45,261 bases of DNA from Coriobacteriaceae bacterium (GTDB lineage Bacteria; Actinomycetota; Coriobacteriia; Coriobacteriales; UMGS124): assembly GCA_019421015.1 (NCBI GenBank), contig JAHZGC010000001.1, positions 291,519 through 336,779 of the forward strand, written 5' to 3'. The notes beneath the pieces are model-generated. The model had not been told where the DNA came from. It saw only the letters and a program-made list of their open reading frames with translations, and did not search any database. The translations under genes were made by a program, and so were the position numbers. Shown piece by piece: positions 33,027 through 41,962 of this stretch (position 1 is the stretch's first letter; the number at the start of each line of letters is the position of its first letter).

Positions 33027-34376
33027 ATGGAGCCCCTTGTAGGCCGACACCCCCATCGTCTTCCCTCACCCACCACGTCCCAGGTCATCGTCGCGGGGTT
33101 TGCGGCGACGATTCTTGTGGGGACGCTTCTGCTCATGCTCCCGATTTCGACGGCCGACGGCCGTGGGGCACCTCTCGTCGACGCCCTGTTCACCTCCACG
33201 TCGGCCGTCTGCGTCACGGGGCTCGTCGTGCACGACACGGCCACCTACTGGTCGCCTTTTGGGCAGGTCGTGCTCTTGGGCCTCATCCAGCTTGGGGGCA
33301 TGGGGGTGGTAACTGTCGTGGTGGGCCTTGTGGCGGCTTCGCGGCGCCGCATGAGCCTGCGGCAGCGGGCCGCCGTCCAAGAGTCCCTGGCCGCGCCGGC
33401 TGCGGCGAACCTCATGCCGTTGGTGGGCTTTATCGTGCGCACCGCCCTGATGATCGAGCTTGTGGGGGCCCTCCTGCTCGCCACGGTGTTCTGCGGCCAG
33501 TTCGGCGTGCTTCGGGGCCTGTGGTATGGGCTGTTCCACGGGGTGTCTGCGTTTTGCAACGCGGGGTTCGACCTTATGGGCTTCGCGACCCCCTATGCGT
33601 CGCTGACCGCCTACACCGGGCAGCCCGTGGTGAACCTGGTCGTCGCGGCTCTTATAGCCGTGGGTGGCATCGGGTTCTTGACCTGGGACGACGTTCGCAC
33701 CCATGGCGTGCGTTTGTCGAAGTACCGGATGCAGAGCAAGGTGATCCTGGCTACGACGGCGTTCCTCGTCGCGATACCTACGGCCTTTTTCTTCCTGGTC
33801 AGCTTTGCCGACCTGCCCATGGGGGAGCGTGTGCTCGCGTCGCTTTTTCAGGCGGTGTCGCCGCGCACGGCCGGTTTTAACACGGTCGACCTTGCAGAGC
33901 TCGGCGAGACGGGCACCGCCCTCACCGTCTTCCTCATGCTTGTGGGCGGCTCTCCCGGATCTACGGCCGGCGGTATGAAGACCACCACCCTGGCCGTGCT
34001 GCTTGCCACGGCGGCCTCGGTGTTCTCGCGCCGTCCCGATGCCCGCCTGTTTCGTCGCCGGGTCGGGGTTCAGGCCGTTCGCGGTGCGGCCGCCTTGGCG
34101 GTGATGTATCTCGCCCTTTTCTTTATCGGAGGCTGCGCCATCAGCGTGATCGAGGACCTTCCGCTTGGGGAGTGCCTTTTTGAGACCGCGTCGGCGGTGG
34201 GTACCGTGGGCCTGACGCTCGGCATCACGCCGGGGCTTGGCACGGCGTCCCGTCTCATTCTCATCGTGCTCATGTATCTGGGGCGTGTGGGCGGCCTTAC
34301 GCTGCTCTTTGCAGCCTTGGCCGACCATCGGGGCGATGCGGCGCGCTATCCCGAGGAACGCATCGCGGTGGGCTGA
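33027..34376 (+). CDS. trkH: Trk/Ktr-type potassium uptake channel subunit
   Basis: This membrane protein of 449 residues carries the four M1-P-M2 repeats of the SKT superfamily. Selectivity-filter-like loops are visible at TSAVCVTGL (first), SAFCNAGFD (second), SPRTAGFNTVD (third) and SAVGTVGLTLG (fourth), each with the key Gly. VGGSPGSTAGGMKTTT is the conserved segment of the third repeat. It imports K+ (with Na+ or H+). The ATG at 33027 has only a weak GGAG. It is followed after 76 bases by its RCK partner. Length and loop pattern resemble KtrB as much as TrkH. Regulation by the nearby KdpD-like module is an inference. Confidence 0.9.
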   Translation: MEPLVGRHPHRLPSPTTSQVIVAGFAATILVGTLLLMLPISTADGRGAPLVDALFTSTSAVCVTGLVVHDTATYWSPFGQVVLLGLIQLGGMGVVTVVVGLVAASRRRMSLRQRAAVQESLAAPAAANLMPLVGFIVRTALMIELVGALLLATVFCGQFGVLRGLWYGLFHGVSAFCNAGFDLMGFATPYASLTAYTGQPVVNLVVAALIAVGGIGFLTWDDVRTHGVRLSKYRMQSKVILATTAFLVAIPTAFFFLVSFADLPMGERVLASLFQAVSPRTAGFNTVDLAELGETGTALTVFLMLVGGSPGSTAGGMKTTTLAVLLATAASVFSRRPDARLFRRRVGVQAVRGAAALAVMYLALFFIGGCAISVIEDLPLGECLFETASAVGTVGLTLGITPGLGTASRLILIVLMYLGRVGGLTLLFAALADHRGDAARYPEERIAVG

Positions 34377-34452
34377 GTCCTTCCGCCGCGGGCGGTCTTC
34401 GCCTGCGCCTCGCCCACCTCTCGTGTTCCGACTGTCCAGAAAGGGGACTGCC

Positions 34453-35109
34453 ATGGTAAACCACAAGTCCGTGCTGCTCATTGGGCTGGGGAGGTTCGGC
34501 CGCAACATCGCGATGAAGCTCAACGACCTCGGGCACCAGGTGCTTGCCGTCGATACCCGGGAGGACCGTGTGAACGAGGTGCTGCCCTATGTGACGGGCG
34601 CCCTGATCGGCGACGGCACCAAAGAGGAGTTTTTGGCCACCCTCGGCGTGCCCGACTTCGACGTATGCGTGGTAGCGATCGGCGACGACTTCCAGGGTTC
34701 GCTCGAGACGGCCTGGCAGCTCAAGGAGTTCGGTGCCAAACGCGTCATTGCCCGGGCATCCCGGACCTCGCAGGAGAAGTTCCTGCTGCACAACGGGGCC
34801 GACGAGGTCGTCTACCCAGAGCGGCAGCTCGCCGAATGGACGGCTCTGCGCTGCTCGTCGGACCTGGTGATCGACTACCGCGAGCTTGCGGGCGACTATG
34901 CGATCTACGAGCTGGCCGTTCCCCGTGCGCTGTGCGGCCGGCCCCTCGACGAGCTCGACGTGCGCGCCCGTTTTGGCATCAATGTGCTGGGTGTGAGGCG
35001 TGGCGGCGAACTTGACCTGGACATAACCCCTCAAACGGTGTTCGGCGAGGGGGAGTCGGTGCTCGTGCTGGGCCGCGAGCGCTCGGTGCGCGCCTGTTTC
35101 GGGGTGTAG
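34453..35109 (+). CDS. trkA: Trk/Ktr potassium channel regulatory subunit (RCK)
   Basis: The 218-residue cytoplasmic protein gates the channel at 33027. An RCK-N Rossmann domain binds nucleotide: GLGRFGRNIA is the GxGxxG loop and VDTRE the acidic residue after strand 2, followed by IGDGTKEEFL and the CVVAIGDDFQGSLETAWQLKE helix. A TrkA-C domain follows (from about residue 140; VPRALCGRPLDELDVRARFGINVLGVRRGG ... GESVLVLGR). A single RCK unit like KtrA, rather than the duplicated E. coli TrkA, is present. TrkA-C domains of this type bind c-di-AMP in some Gram-positive bacteria. Start ATG 34453 with AAGGGGA upstream. It is the second gene of a two-gene operon. Confidence 0.92.
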   Translation: MVNHKSVLLIGLGRFGRNIAMKLNDLGHQVLAVDTREDRVNEVLPYVTGALIGDGTKEEFLATLGVPDFDVCVVAIGDDFQGSLETAWQLKEFGAKRVIARASRTSQEKFLLHNGADEVVYPERQLAEWTALRCSSDLVIDYRELAGDYAIYELAVPRALCGRPLDELDVRARFGINVLGVRRGGELDLDITPQTVFGEGESVLVLGRERSVRACFGV

Positions 35110-35173
35110 GCCGGTATGGGCTTTGTGCGTGCGCATCATGTGGACGGGAGGGCCAAACGGACCATCAATTCAA

Positions 35174-35248
35174 ATCATAGCTGTTCTCTATGATATAAAT
35201 TAGCTCGCTCATCCTGCCAACGGTAGCAACGGGTCGGGTGGGTGGGTA
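35174..35248 (+). promoter_or_regulatory. Putative operator and promoter of the flavodiiron gene
   Basis: ATCATAG (35174-35180) and CTATGAT (35188-35194) form a perfect 7-bp inverted repeat with a 7-base spacer in a local AT-rich patch. TATAAA (35243-35248) is a -10-like box; no convincing -35 was found. The repeat may bind a redox or iron-sulfur regulator, judged only from the gene it precedes. Confidence 0.4.
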
Positions 35249-35345
35249 TAAAATGGCGTTCAGCCATCGGGGTGCCCAGAGCGCCGGGTGCTCTTGGACA
35301 GCGTACCGCGCAGCCCCGTAGCATAAGGAGAAGGAGGAGCTCGTT

Positions 35346-36923
35346 ATGGAAAACACCACCAGCCGCCGTGGCTTCATCAAGGCTACTGCCGGTGGGGCCG
35401 CCGTGCTGGCAGGGCTGGGCGCCCTGCGCGTGCAGAACGCGTCCGCCGATGAGCCTGCGTACACGGTGCCGTTCGGCGACCAGTTCAGCCGCAAGGCCAA
35501 CGCCCGCCAGCTGACCGACGACCTGTGGTGGGTCGGTGCCTCCGACAAGCGTATCGCGCTGTTCGAGAACGTGTACCCGCTGACCCAGGGCGTCGCCTAC
35601 AACTCGTATCTGCTGCTCGACGACGACACCGTCCTGTTCGACACCGTCGACCGCTCCGTGGTCGGCCAGTACTTCGAGAACATCGACGCCGTGCTCGACG
35701 GTCGCGACCTCAACTACCTGGTCGTCCACCACATGGAGCCCGACCACAGCTACGCCATCGCCCAGGTGCTCCACAACTACCCCAACTGCAAGGTGGTCAC
35801 CAGCGCCATGGCCGCCGGCATGATCCAGCAGTTCTTCGGCTACGACGTGAGCGAGCGCCTCGTCACCGTGACCGAGGGTGACCAGCTCGTGACCGGCAAG
35901 CACACCCTGGCCTTCGTGAACGCCCCCATGGTCCACTGGCCCGAGGTCATCATGTCCTTCGACGCCACCACCGGCACCCTGTTCTCGGCCGACGCCTTCG
36001 GCTCTTTCAACGCCCTCGACGGCAACATGTACGCCGACCAGGTGAACTTCCAGGAGAACTGGCTCGACGAGGCCCGTCGCTACTTCTGCAACATCGTGGG
36101 CAAGTACGGCCCCCAGGTCCAGGACGTCCTGGCCAAGGCCGGCACCCTCGACATCGCGATGGTCTGCGCCACCCACGGCCCCGTGTGGCGCCAGGACCTT
36201 GGCTGGTTCATCGACAAGTATGACAAGTGGTCGTCCTACACTCCTGAGGACAACGGCGTCGTGATCTTCTGCGGCTCCATCTACGGCAACACCGAGAACG
36301 CCGCCAACATCCTTGCCAGCCAGCTTTCTGAAGCCGGCGTGAGCAACGTGAAGGTCTACGACATCAGCAAGACCCACGTGAGCTGGCTCATCGCCGAGTG
36401 CTTCCGTGCGAGCAACCTCGTGTTTGCCGCCCCCACCTACAACATGGGCATCTTCACGCCCATGAAGAACTTCCTGAACGACATGGTGGCCCACAACCTC
36501 CAGAACCGCTGCGTCTCGTTCATCGAGAACGGCACCTGGTCGCCCGTGTCGGGTCAGCTTATGCAGGACATCGTTGCCCAGATGCCCAACATGGTGAAGA
36601 TCGGCGAGACCATCACCGTCCGCTCCGGCGTGACCGACGAGAACGTCGCGCAGCTCAAGGACCTCGCCGCCGCCATCGCCCTGTCCATTGAGACCGGCGG
36701 CACCGAGGGCACCGTCCTCGAGCCCTCCGCCACCAACGCCGACCCTGCCGCCGGCACCATGGAGGGTGCCGAGAAGACCGACCCCACCGACGAGCCCACC
36801 GGCACCAAGCAGTGGAAGTGCACCGTCTGCGGCTACATCTATGAGGGCGACGAGCTTCCGGCCGACTTCGTCTGCCCGGTGTGCGGCAAGGACGCCAGCT
36901 TCTTTGAGGAAGTCAGCGAGTAG
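35346..36923 (+). CDS. Tat-exported flavodiiron protein fused to rubredoxin
   Basis: The 525-residue protein would reduce O2 (to water) or NO with electrons from its own rubredoxin. A Tat signal opens the chain (SRRGF at 6-10, A/G-rich core, NASA before residue 35). The diiron site is complete: His129, Glu131, Asp133, His134 (HMEPDH), His197, Asp216 and His277, with spacing like Moorella FprA. The flavodoxin domain (about 304-448) has the FMN loop GSIYGNTENAA and APTYNMGIF. After a Thr/Pro-rich linker, a C-terminal rubredoxin has Cys492, Cys495, Cys510 and Cys513. Strong ribosome-binding site AAGGAGGAG precedes ATG 35346. Flavodiiron proteins are normally cytoplasmic; export is unusual. It is monocistronic, with a strong terminator behind. 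Confidence 0.93.
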   Translation: MENTTSRRGFIKATAGGAAVLAGLGALRVQNASADEPAYTVPFGDQFSRKANARQLTDDLWWVGASDKRIALFENVYPLTQGVAYNSYLLLDDDTVLFDTVDRSVVGQYFENIDAVLDGRDLNYLVVHHMEPDHSYAIAQVLHNYPNCKVVTSAMAAGMIQQFFGYDVSERLVTVTEGDQLVTGKHTLAFVNAPMVHWPEVIMSFDATTGTLFSADAFGSFNALDGNMYADQVNFQENWLDEARRYFCNIVGKYGPQVQDVLAKAGTLDIAMVCATHGPVWRQDLGWFIDKYDKWSSYTPEDNGVVIFCGSIYGNTENAANILASQLSEAGVSNVKVYDISKTHVSWLIAECFRASNLVFAAPTYNMGIFTPMKNFLNDMVAHNLQNRCVSFIENGTWSPVSGQLMQDIVAQMPNMVKIGETITVRSGVTDENVAQLKDLAAAIALSIETGGTEGTVLEPSATNADPAAGTMEGAEKTDPTDEPTGTKQWKCTVCGYIYEGDELPADFVCPVCGKDASFFEEVSE

Positions 36924-36967
36924 CGTAAACGGCGCATAGGCGCAGCAGGGGAGAAACCCCGCATTTC

Positions 36968-37011
36968 AAAGCCCCGGTCCTGGCGGAGACACCCGCCGGG
37001 ACCGGGGCTTT
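36968..37011. terminator. Strong bidirectional terminator
   Basis: AAAGCCCCGGTCC (36968-36980) pairs perfectly with GGACCGGGGCTTT (36999-37011), and the inner bases GGCGG/CCGCC extend the stem. A/T-rich ends on both sides allow termination of the flavodiiron gene (+) and of the hyp operon (-). Confidence 0.85.
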
Positions 37012-37068
37012 CTTGGAGCAGTTCTCAGTTGCTGTAGCCGAGCATAGGCTTGTCGTGCGCCGGTCGTT

Positions 37069-38097
37069 CTAACAGATGCGCGGCAGCTGCTCTCCCACGA
37101 GCATGTCCAGGATCCTCGTGGGCCCAAAGGGCGTCCTCAGGCGCACGGTATGGCCGCCGTGGATATCGGGGGCGCACACCTCGCCGATGATGGCCGCGTC
37201 GGTGCCGTACTTGTTGGCGCGCATGGCCGCCAGGGCCGCCTCGGCCTCGTCGGCGGGTACCACAGCTACCATCTTGCCCTCGTTGGCTACCTGGAACACG
37301 TCGTAGCCGAGCATCTCGCAGGCGCCGCGCACCTCGTCTCGTACGGGAACCAGCGCCTCATCGACCAGGATGTCCACGCCGCTCGACTCGGCGAACTCGT
37401 TGAGCGTGCTGGCCAGGCCGCCGCGGGTGGGGTCGCGGAAGGCGCGGGCGTTCGGGGCTGCCGCCAGCACGTCGGCGATGAGGCCGTTCAGGGGCGCCGC
37501 GTCGCTCTCGATGGTAGTGGAGAAAGCCAGGCCCTCGCGCTGCGAGATGATCGCGATGCCGTGGTCGCCGAGCGTGCCGCTCAGCAGGACCTTGTCGCCG
37601 GGCTTGCAGCTCGCGCCCGAGAGCGTACGTCCCGCCGGCACCACGCCCACGCCGGCCGTGTTGATGAACACGCCGTCGGCGTGGCCGCGCTCGACCACCT
37701 TGGTGTCGCCGGTCACGATGGCCACCCCGGCCTCGGCCGCCGTGGCCGCCATGGTCTTCACGATCTCGCGCAGGGAGTCGATGGGGTAGCCCTCCTCGAG
37801 CACAAAGCCGCAGGAGAGGTACTTCACCTCGGCCCCGGCGGTGGCAACGTCGTTCACGGTGCCGCATACCGCGAGGTGCCCGATGTTGCCGCCGGGGAAG
37901 AAGTGGGGCGTCACCACGAAGGAGTCGGTGCTCATGGCCAGGCGGTCGCCCGGCTTCATCCCAAGCTCCATCACGGCCGCGTCGTCGCCCGGAAGCGCGG
38001 CCTCGTCGGTGAATTCCTCCAAGAACAGCTCGTCGATGAGCCGGCGCATCATGGCTCCGCCCGACCCGTGCCCCAACCGAACCTCAGTGTCTTTCAC
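37069..38097 (-). CDS. hypE: Hydrogenase maturation protein HypE
   Basis: HypE dehydrates the carbamoyl group received from HypF on its C-terminal Cys to give the thiocyanate used for the CN ligands of [NiFe] hydrogenase. The sequence ends with the required PRIC, and the AIR-synthase-type ATP site is visible (GHGSGGAMM, LPGDDAAVM, STDSFVVTPHFFPGG). The length of 342 residues is normal. GTG 38097 is preferred because AAAGGGA lies 7 bases upstream; TTG 38103 would add two residues. It is the last gene of the nikR-hypF-hypC-hypD-hypE operon, 27 bases after hypD, and is followed by a strong terminator. Confidence 0.95.
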   Translation of the reverse strand: MKDTEVRLGHGSGGAMMRRLIDELFLEEFTDEAALPGDDAAVMELGMKPGDRLAMSTDSFVVTPHFFPGGNIGHLAVCGTVNDVATAGAEVKYLSCGFVLEEGYPIDSLREIVKTMAATAAEAGVAIVTGDTKVVERGHADGVFINTAGVGVVPAGRTLSGASCKPGDKVLLSGTLGDHGIAIISQREGLAFSTTIESDAAPLNGLIADVLAAAPNARAFRDPTRGGLASTLNEFAESSGVDILVDEALVPVRDEVRGACEMLGYDVFQVANEGKMVAVVPADEAEAALAAMRANKYGTDAAIIGEVCAPDIHGGHTVRLRTPFGPTRILDMLVGEQLPRIC

Positions 38098-38124
38098 AGC
38101 CAATCCCTTTCCACAGCACCGGTC

Positions 38125-39204
38125 TTATCGATAGCGCCAATACGCCGCGCATGACCCCTCGCTCGACACCATGCAGGGCCCCACCGGGTTCTCCGGCGTG
38201 CAGGCCCGTCCGAACAGCGGGCACTCGTTCGGCGCGATCGCCCCGCGCAGGACGTCGCCACAGCGGCATCCGCGGGTCTCCCGCGTCGGCTCCACGAGGG
38301 GGTCGAACGCCTTCGTCGCGTCGTGGGCCGCGTACTTCTCAGAGATTGCCATGCCGCTGGCGGGAATCGACCCCAGCCCGCGCCACACGGCGTCGCAGGG
38401 TTCGAACACGTCGGCGATGATCGCCTGGGCTGCCGGGTTGCCGTCGGCCTGCACACCGCGGGTGTAGGCGTTCTCGATGGCTGCCTCGCCCCGGTCCGCC
38501 ATGACCAGGAGCCGGGCGATGCCGTTCAGCACGTCTACCGGCTCGAACCCCGTCACCACGCCCGGTATCCCGTAGGTCTCGGCCAAGAAGCGGTAGGGGG
38601 CCACGCCGGTCACGGTCGAGACGTGCCCGGGTAGGATGAACCCGTCCACCCTGGTCTCGGGGTCGTTTGCGATGGCCTCGAGGGCGGGCGCCGTGCTCTT
38701 GTGCGCCGCGTACACGTAGTAGTTCGAAATCCCCTGCTCGGCCGCCATCTGGATGCTTGCGCCCACCACGGGGGTGGTGGTCTCAAAGCCCACGCCGATA
38801 AAGATCACGGGGCGGCCGGGGTTCTCCCGCGCTACGTTCAGGGCGTCCAGGGGCGAGTAGACCACGCGCACGTCGGCGCCGGCGGCCTTGGCGGCCCCCA
38901 GGGTTGTGGTGCTGCCCGGCACGCGGATCATGTCGCCGAACGTGGCCACGATGGCCCCGTCGACCTTGGTCATGGCTATGGCGGCGTCGATGTCGCGGTT
39001 GCTCGTGACGCACACGGGGCAGCCGGGGCCCGAGAGCAGCTTGAGGCCTGCGGGCATGGCGTTGCGCAGGCCGTAACGGCCGATGCTCACGGTGTGGGTG
39101 CCGCAGACCTCCATGAGGTTCACGGAGCGCCCCTCACCGAGCTGCGCGATCGCCTCGATTAGCTCGCGGGCCAGGGCCGGGTCGCGGAAGTCGTTCAACT
39201 CCAC
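38125..39204 (-). CDS. hypD: Hydrogenase maturation protein HypD
   Basis: HypD is the iron-sulfur scaffold that, with HypC, assembles Fe(CN)2CO for [NiFe] hydrogenases. The 359-residue sequence has MEVCGTHT, LSGPGCPVCVT, GFETTTP and the C-terminal 4Fe-4S region RGCRCGDVLRG ... ECPLFGRACTPENPVGPCMVS. GTG start at 39204 with GGAGGAG upstream. It follows hypC by 21 bases. The essential redox Cys residues of the CGTHT and GCPVC motifs are in place, so it should be active. No hydrogenase structural gene, hypA or hypB is present in the window. Confidence 0.96.
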   Translation of the reverse strand: MELNDFRDPALARELIEAIAQLGEGRSVNLMEVCGTHTVSIGRYGLRNAMPAGLKLLSGPGCPVCVTSNRDIDAAIAMTKVDGAIVATFGDMIRVPGSTTTLGAAKAAGADVRVVYSPLDALNVARENPGRPVIFIGVGFETTTPVVGASIQMAAEQGISNYYVYAAHKSTAPALEAIANDPETRVDGFILPGHVSTVTGVAPYRFLAETYGIPGVVTGFEPVDVLNGIARLLVMADRGEAAIENAYTRGVQADGNPAAQAIIADVFEPCDAVWRGLGSIPASGMAISEKYAAHDATKAFDPLVEPTRETRGCRCGDVLRGAIAPNECPLFGRACTPENPVGPCMVSSEGSCAAYWRYR

Positions 39205-39225
39205 GGGCTTCTCCTCCCAGGTTTT

Positions 39226-39501
39226 CTATCGGGCCTGCGCGGCGTCGGCCGCGCCCCGGATGTCGGCGGCCAGCTCGTCGCCGAGCAGGTCGGGCATCTC
39301 GGCCAAAAGGCTCAGCGTCTCCCGGGCGTCCTGCTCCTCGACGCGCTGGATGGCAAAGCCGGCGTGCACGAGCACGTAGTCGCCTACCTGGGCGTCGGGG
39401 GTCAGCCTTAGCGAGCAGGCGCGCTCCACCCCGAGCACACTTACCTGGGCCATGCCGTTCTCGTCGATCGAGACGATCTTTGAAGGTACTGCCAGACACA
39501 T
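39226..39501 (-). CDS. hypC: Hydrogenase maturation chaperone HypC
   Basis: HypC is a small chaperone that binds HypD and carries the iron centre to the large subunit of the hydrogenase. The 91-residue protein starts MCLAVPSKIV with the essential Cys2, followed by the barrel signature VGDYVLVHAGFAIQRV. The C-terminal half (about residues 55-91) is a helix rich in acidic residues. Its ATG lies 3 bases after the hypF stop. Confidence 0.96.
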   Translation of the reverse strand: MCLAVPSKIVSIDENGMAQVSVLGVERACSLRLTPDAQVGDYVLVHAGFAIQRVEEQDARETLSLLAEMPDLLGDELAADIRGAADAAQAR

Positions 39502-39504
39502 GGG

Positions 39505-41961
39505 TTATCGACCTCGTTTCTCCAGGCGGGCGCGCGCCACGGCTGCCTGGCCGTACGACACGCCGCCGTCGTTGATGGGCAGGGCGTTGGGGAGCAAGAC
39601 GCGCAGCCCGGCGCTTTCCAGCTCCAACTTTATTTGCGAGAGCAGCAGGCGGTTGGCAAACGAGCCACCTCCCAGGGCAACGTCGGTGAGTCCCGAGGCC
39701 CGTGCCACGCCGATCGCCGCCCGGGCGACGCCGGCCGCAAAGCCTGCGTGGAACCGCGCGGCGACCGTGGAGGGGTCCACGCCCATGGACAGGTCGTAGA
39801 CCGTCGCCTCCACGGCGTTTTTGGGGTCGAGGATCAACGACTCGTCCTCGGGGTCAAGCGACTCGCCTTCGCGGGCCGGGCGCAGCTGCACAAGATAGCG
39901 GGCGACCTGGTCGCCGTCGAGCGCGTCGTCGGACGCCCGGGTCGCCGCCGCTTCGAGCAGGCAGGCGGGCTCGCCGTCGTAGCCGGCGACCGACACCAGG
40001 CCGAGCATGGCGGCCACGGCGTCAAAGAGGCGCCCCGTCGAGGAGGTCGGTGGGCAGTTGAGGCCGCGCTCGACCATCTGGCGCACCACCGGGCCCTCCA
40101 CGTCCATGGCGTTCACCAGGCGTTCGGCGAGGCTCGTGGTGCCAAGGCCGTAGGAGTCGAGCAGGGCGTAGGCGCAGCGCAGGGGTTTCTTTACAGCGGC
40201 TGCGCCTCCGGGGAGCGGCCAGTAGGCCAGGTGGGCCGCCCTGACGAAGTCCGACTGGTCGCACACCAGCACCTCGCAGCCCCATATGGCGCCGTCGGTA
40301 CCGTAGCCCGTGCCGTCAAGGGCGATGCCCACGGCCTTTCTCGCCACGCCGGCCTCGGCCAGGGTCGCGGCCACGTGGGCGTGGTGGTGCTGCACGGCGA
40401 TCAGAGGGAGCCCCTGCTCCCGGGCCGTCTCGCGGGCCCACTTGGAACTCAGGTATTCGGGATGCAGGTCGCAGGCCAGGACCTCGGGCTCGAGGCCGAA
40501 CAGCTCCTTGTAGCGCGAGCGTGCCTCGTGCCAGGCGGCAAAGGAGTCGGCGTTCTCGAGGTCGCCCAGGTGCTGGGAGACAAAGGCCTCCTCGCCGCGG
40601 GCGATGCAAAACGTCGCCTTTTGCTCGCTGCCGCAGGCCAGAACCACCGCGAGGCGAGTGGGCGTGCCGTCGGTCTGGGGCGCGCAGGGTGTCAGGCGTA
40701 CCGGCGTCGGGGCCAGGCCTCGGGCTCGACGCACCACCTGCACCTGGTTTTCTACCACGCGTACCACCGAGTCGTCATAGCGCGAGAGGATGGCGCGGTT
40801 GTTCCCGACCCAGGCGTCGGCCACATCCATGAGGCGCGACACCGCGACCTGGTCGTCGCAGATGATGGGCTCGTCGGTCAGGTTCCCGCTCGTCATGACG
40901 AGCGGCCTGCCGCAGGCGCGCAGCAGCAGGTGCTGCAGCGGGGTGCTCGGAAGCATCGCGCCGAGTTCCGGGAGCTCTCCCGCCACGCTTGGGGCGATGC
41001 GCAGACGTGGGTCCACCGCGGCGTCGTCCTTGCGGCGCAGCAGCACGATGGGGCGCTTGGGGCTGATGACCTGGGCCCGTTCGACGTCACCCACCTCAAC
41101 GACCCGGCGCATCTCGTCGAAGCGGCCGAACATCACGGCAAGGGGCTTGGTCGGCCGGTGCTTTTGTACGCGCAGCCGCCGAACGGCCTCCTCGTTGGTC
41201 GCGTCGCAGGCAAGGTGAAATCCGCCGAGCCCCTTGACGGCCACGATCCCCCCGTCCAGCAGCATGCGGGCCGCCTTGGCGATGATGACGTCGCTTGCGG
41301 CCACGTCCCTGCCCCACTCGACGCGCCCGGGGTCTGCCGCCGTGCGCCACGAGATGTGGGGCCCGCAGGTAAAGCAGGCGTCCGGTTGGGCATGGAAGCG
41401 CCGGTCGGCAGGGTCGGCGTACTCGTGGGCGCAGTCGGGGCACATGGTGAACGGGGCCATCGAGGTGTTCGGCCGGTCGTAGGGGAGACGGTCGATGATC
41501 GTGAAGCGCGGGCCGCACGAGGTGCAGTTGATAAAGGGGTAGTGGTACCGGCGGTTCTCGGGGTCAAAAAGCTCGGCCAGGCAGGCGTCGCAGGTTGCGA
41601 TGTCGGGGGAGACGAGCGTCGTGCGGTCGGCCGCGGCGTCACTCTCCACGATTCTAAAGTCGCTCGCGCCCACCATGCCGCTGACCCGCAGCTCGCAGGC
41701 GTGCCCGGCAGCCTCGAGGTGCTCGTCTCCCATGCGGTCCACATGCACCGTGTCGACCCGTGCGGCGGCCGGCTGCTGGGTCGAGAGGGTGAGCACGAAC
41801 GAGTCGAGCGTCTCTTGGGGGCCCTTGGCCTCGATGTGCACGCCGTCCGAGGAGTTGCGCACCCAGCCCGAGAGCCCGAGGGCCGTGGCCGTGCGCCACA
41901 CGAAGGGCCGGTAGCCCACGCCTTGGACGACCCCCGTGATATGGATGTGGACGCGGGGCAC
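39505..41961 (-). CDS. hypF: Carbamoyltransferase HypF
   Basis: HypF uses carbamoyl phosphate and ATP to load the HypE C-terminal Cys. All domains are present in the 818 residues: acylphosphatase (VVQGVGYRPF at 11-20 with Arg18, and Asn36), two HypF zinc fingers (Cys124, 127, 146, 149 and Cys174, 177, 196, 199), the YrdC-like ATP-binding domain (about 205-390, KHRPTKPLAVM) and the Kae1-like C-terminal domain (VQHHHAHVAATLAEAG, ALDGTGYGTDGAIWGCE, ALGGGSFANRLLL). The start is GTG 41961, one base after the nikR stop, so the gene is part of one tight operon. Confidence 0.97.
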   Translation of the reverse strand: MPRVHIHITGVVQGVGYRPFVWRTATALGLSGWVRNSSDGVHIEAKGPQETLDSFVLTLSTQQPAAARVDTVHVDRMGDEHLEAAGHACELRVSGMVGASDFRIVESDAAADRTTLVSPDIATCDACLAELFDPENRRYHYPFINCTSCGPRFTIIDRLPYDRPNTSMAPFTMCPDCAHEYADPADRRFHAQPDACFTCGPHISWRTAADPGRVEWGRDVAASDVIIAKAARMLLDGGIVAVKGLGGFHLACDATNEEAVRRLRVQKHRPTKPLAVMFGRFDEMRRVVEVGDVERAQVISPKRPIVLLRRKDDAAVDPRLRIAPSVAGELPELGAMLPSTPLQHLLLRACGRPLVMTSGNLTDEPIICDDQVAVSRLMDVADAWVGNNRAILSRYDDSVVRVVENQVQVVRRARGLAPTPVRLTPCAPQTDGTPTRLAVVLACGSEQKATFCIARGEEAFVSQHLGDLENADSFAAWHEARSRYKELFGLEPEVLACDLHPEYLSSKWARETAREQGLPLIAVQHHHAHVAATLAEAGVARKAVGIALDGTGYGTDGAIWGCEVLVCDQSDFVRAAHLAYWPLPGGAAAVKKPLRCAYALLDSYGLGTTSLAERLVNAMDVEGPVVRQMVERGLNCPPTSSTGRLFDAVAAMLGLVSVAGYDGEPACLLEAAATRASDDALDGDQVARYLVQLRPAREGESLDPEDESLILDPKNAVEATVYDLSMGVDPSTVAARFHAGFAAGVARAAIGVARASGLTDVALGGGSFANRLLLSQIKLELESAGLRVLLPNALPINDGGVSYGQAAVARARLEKRGR

Positions 41962-41962
41962 C

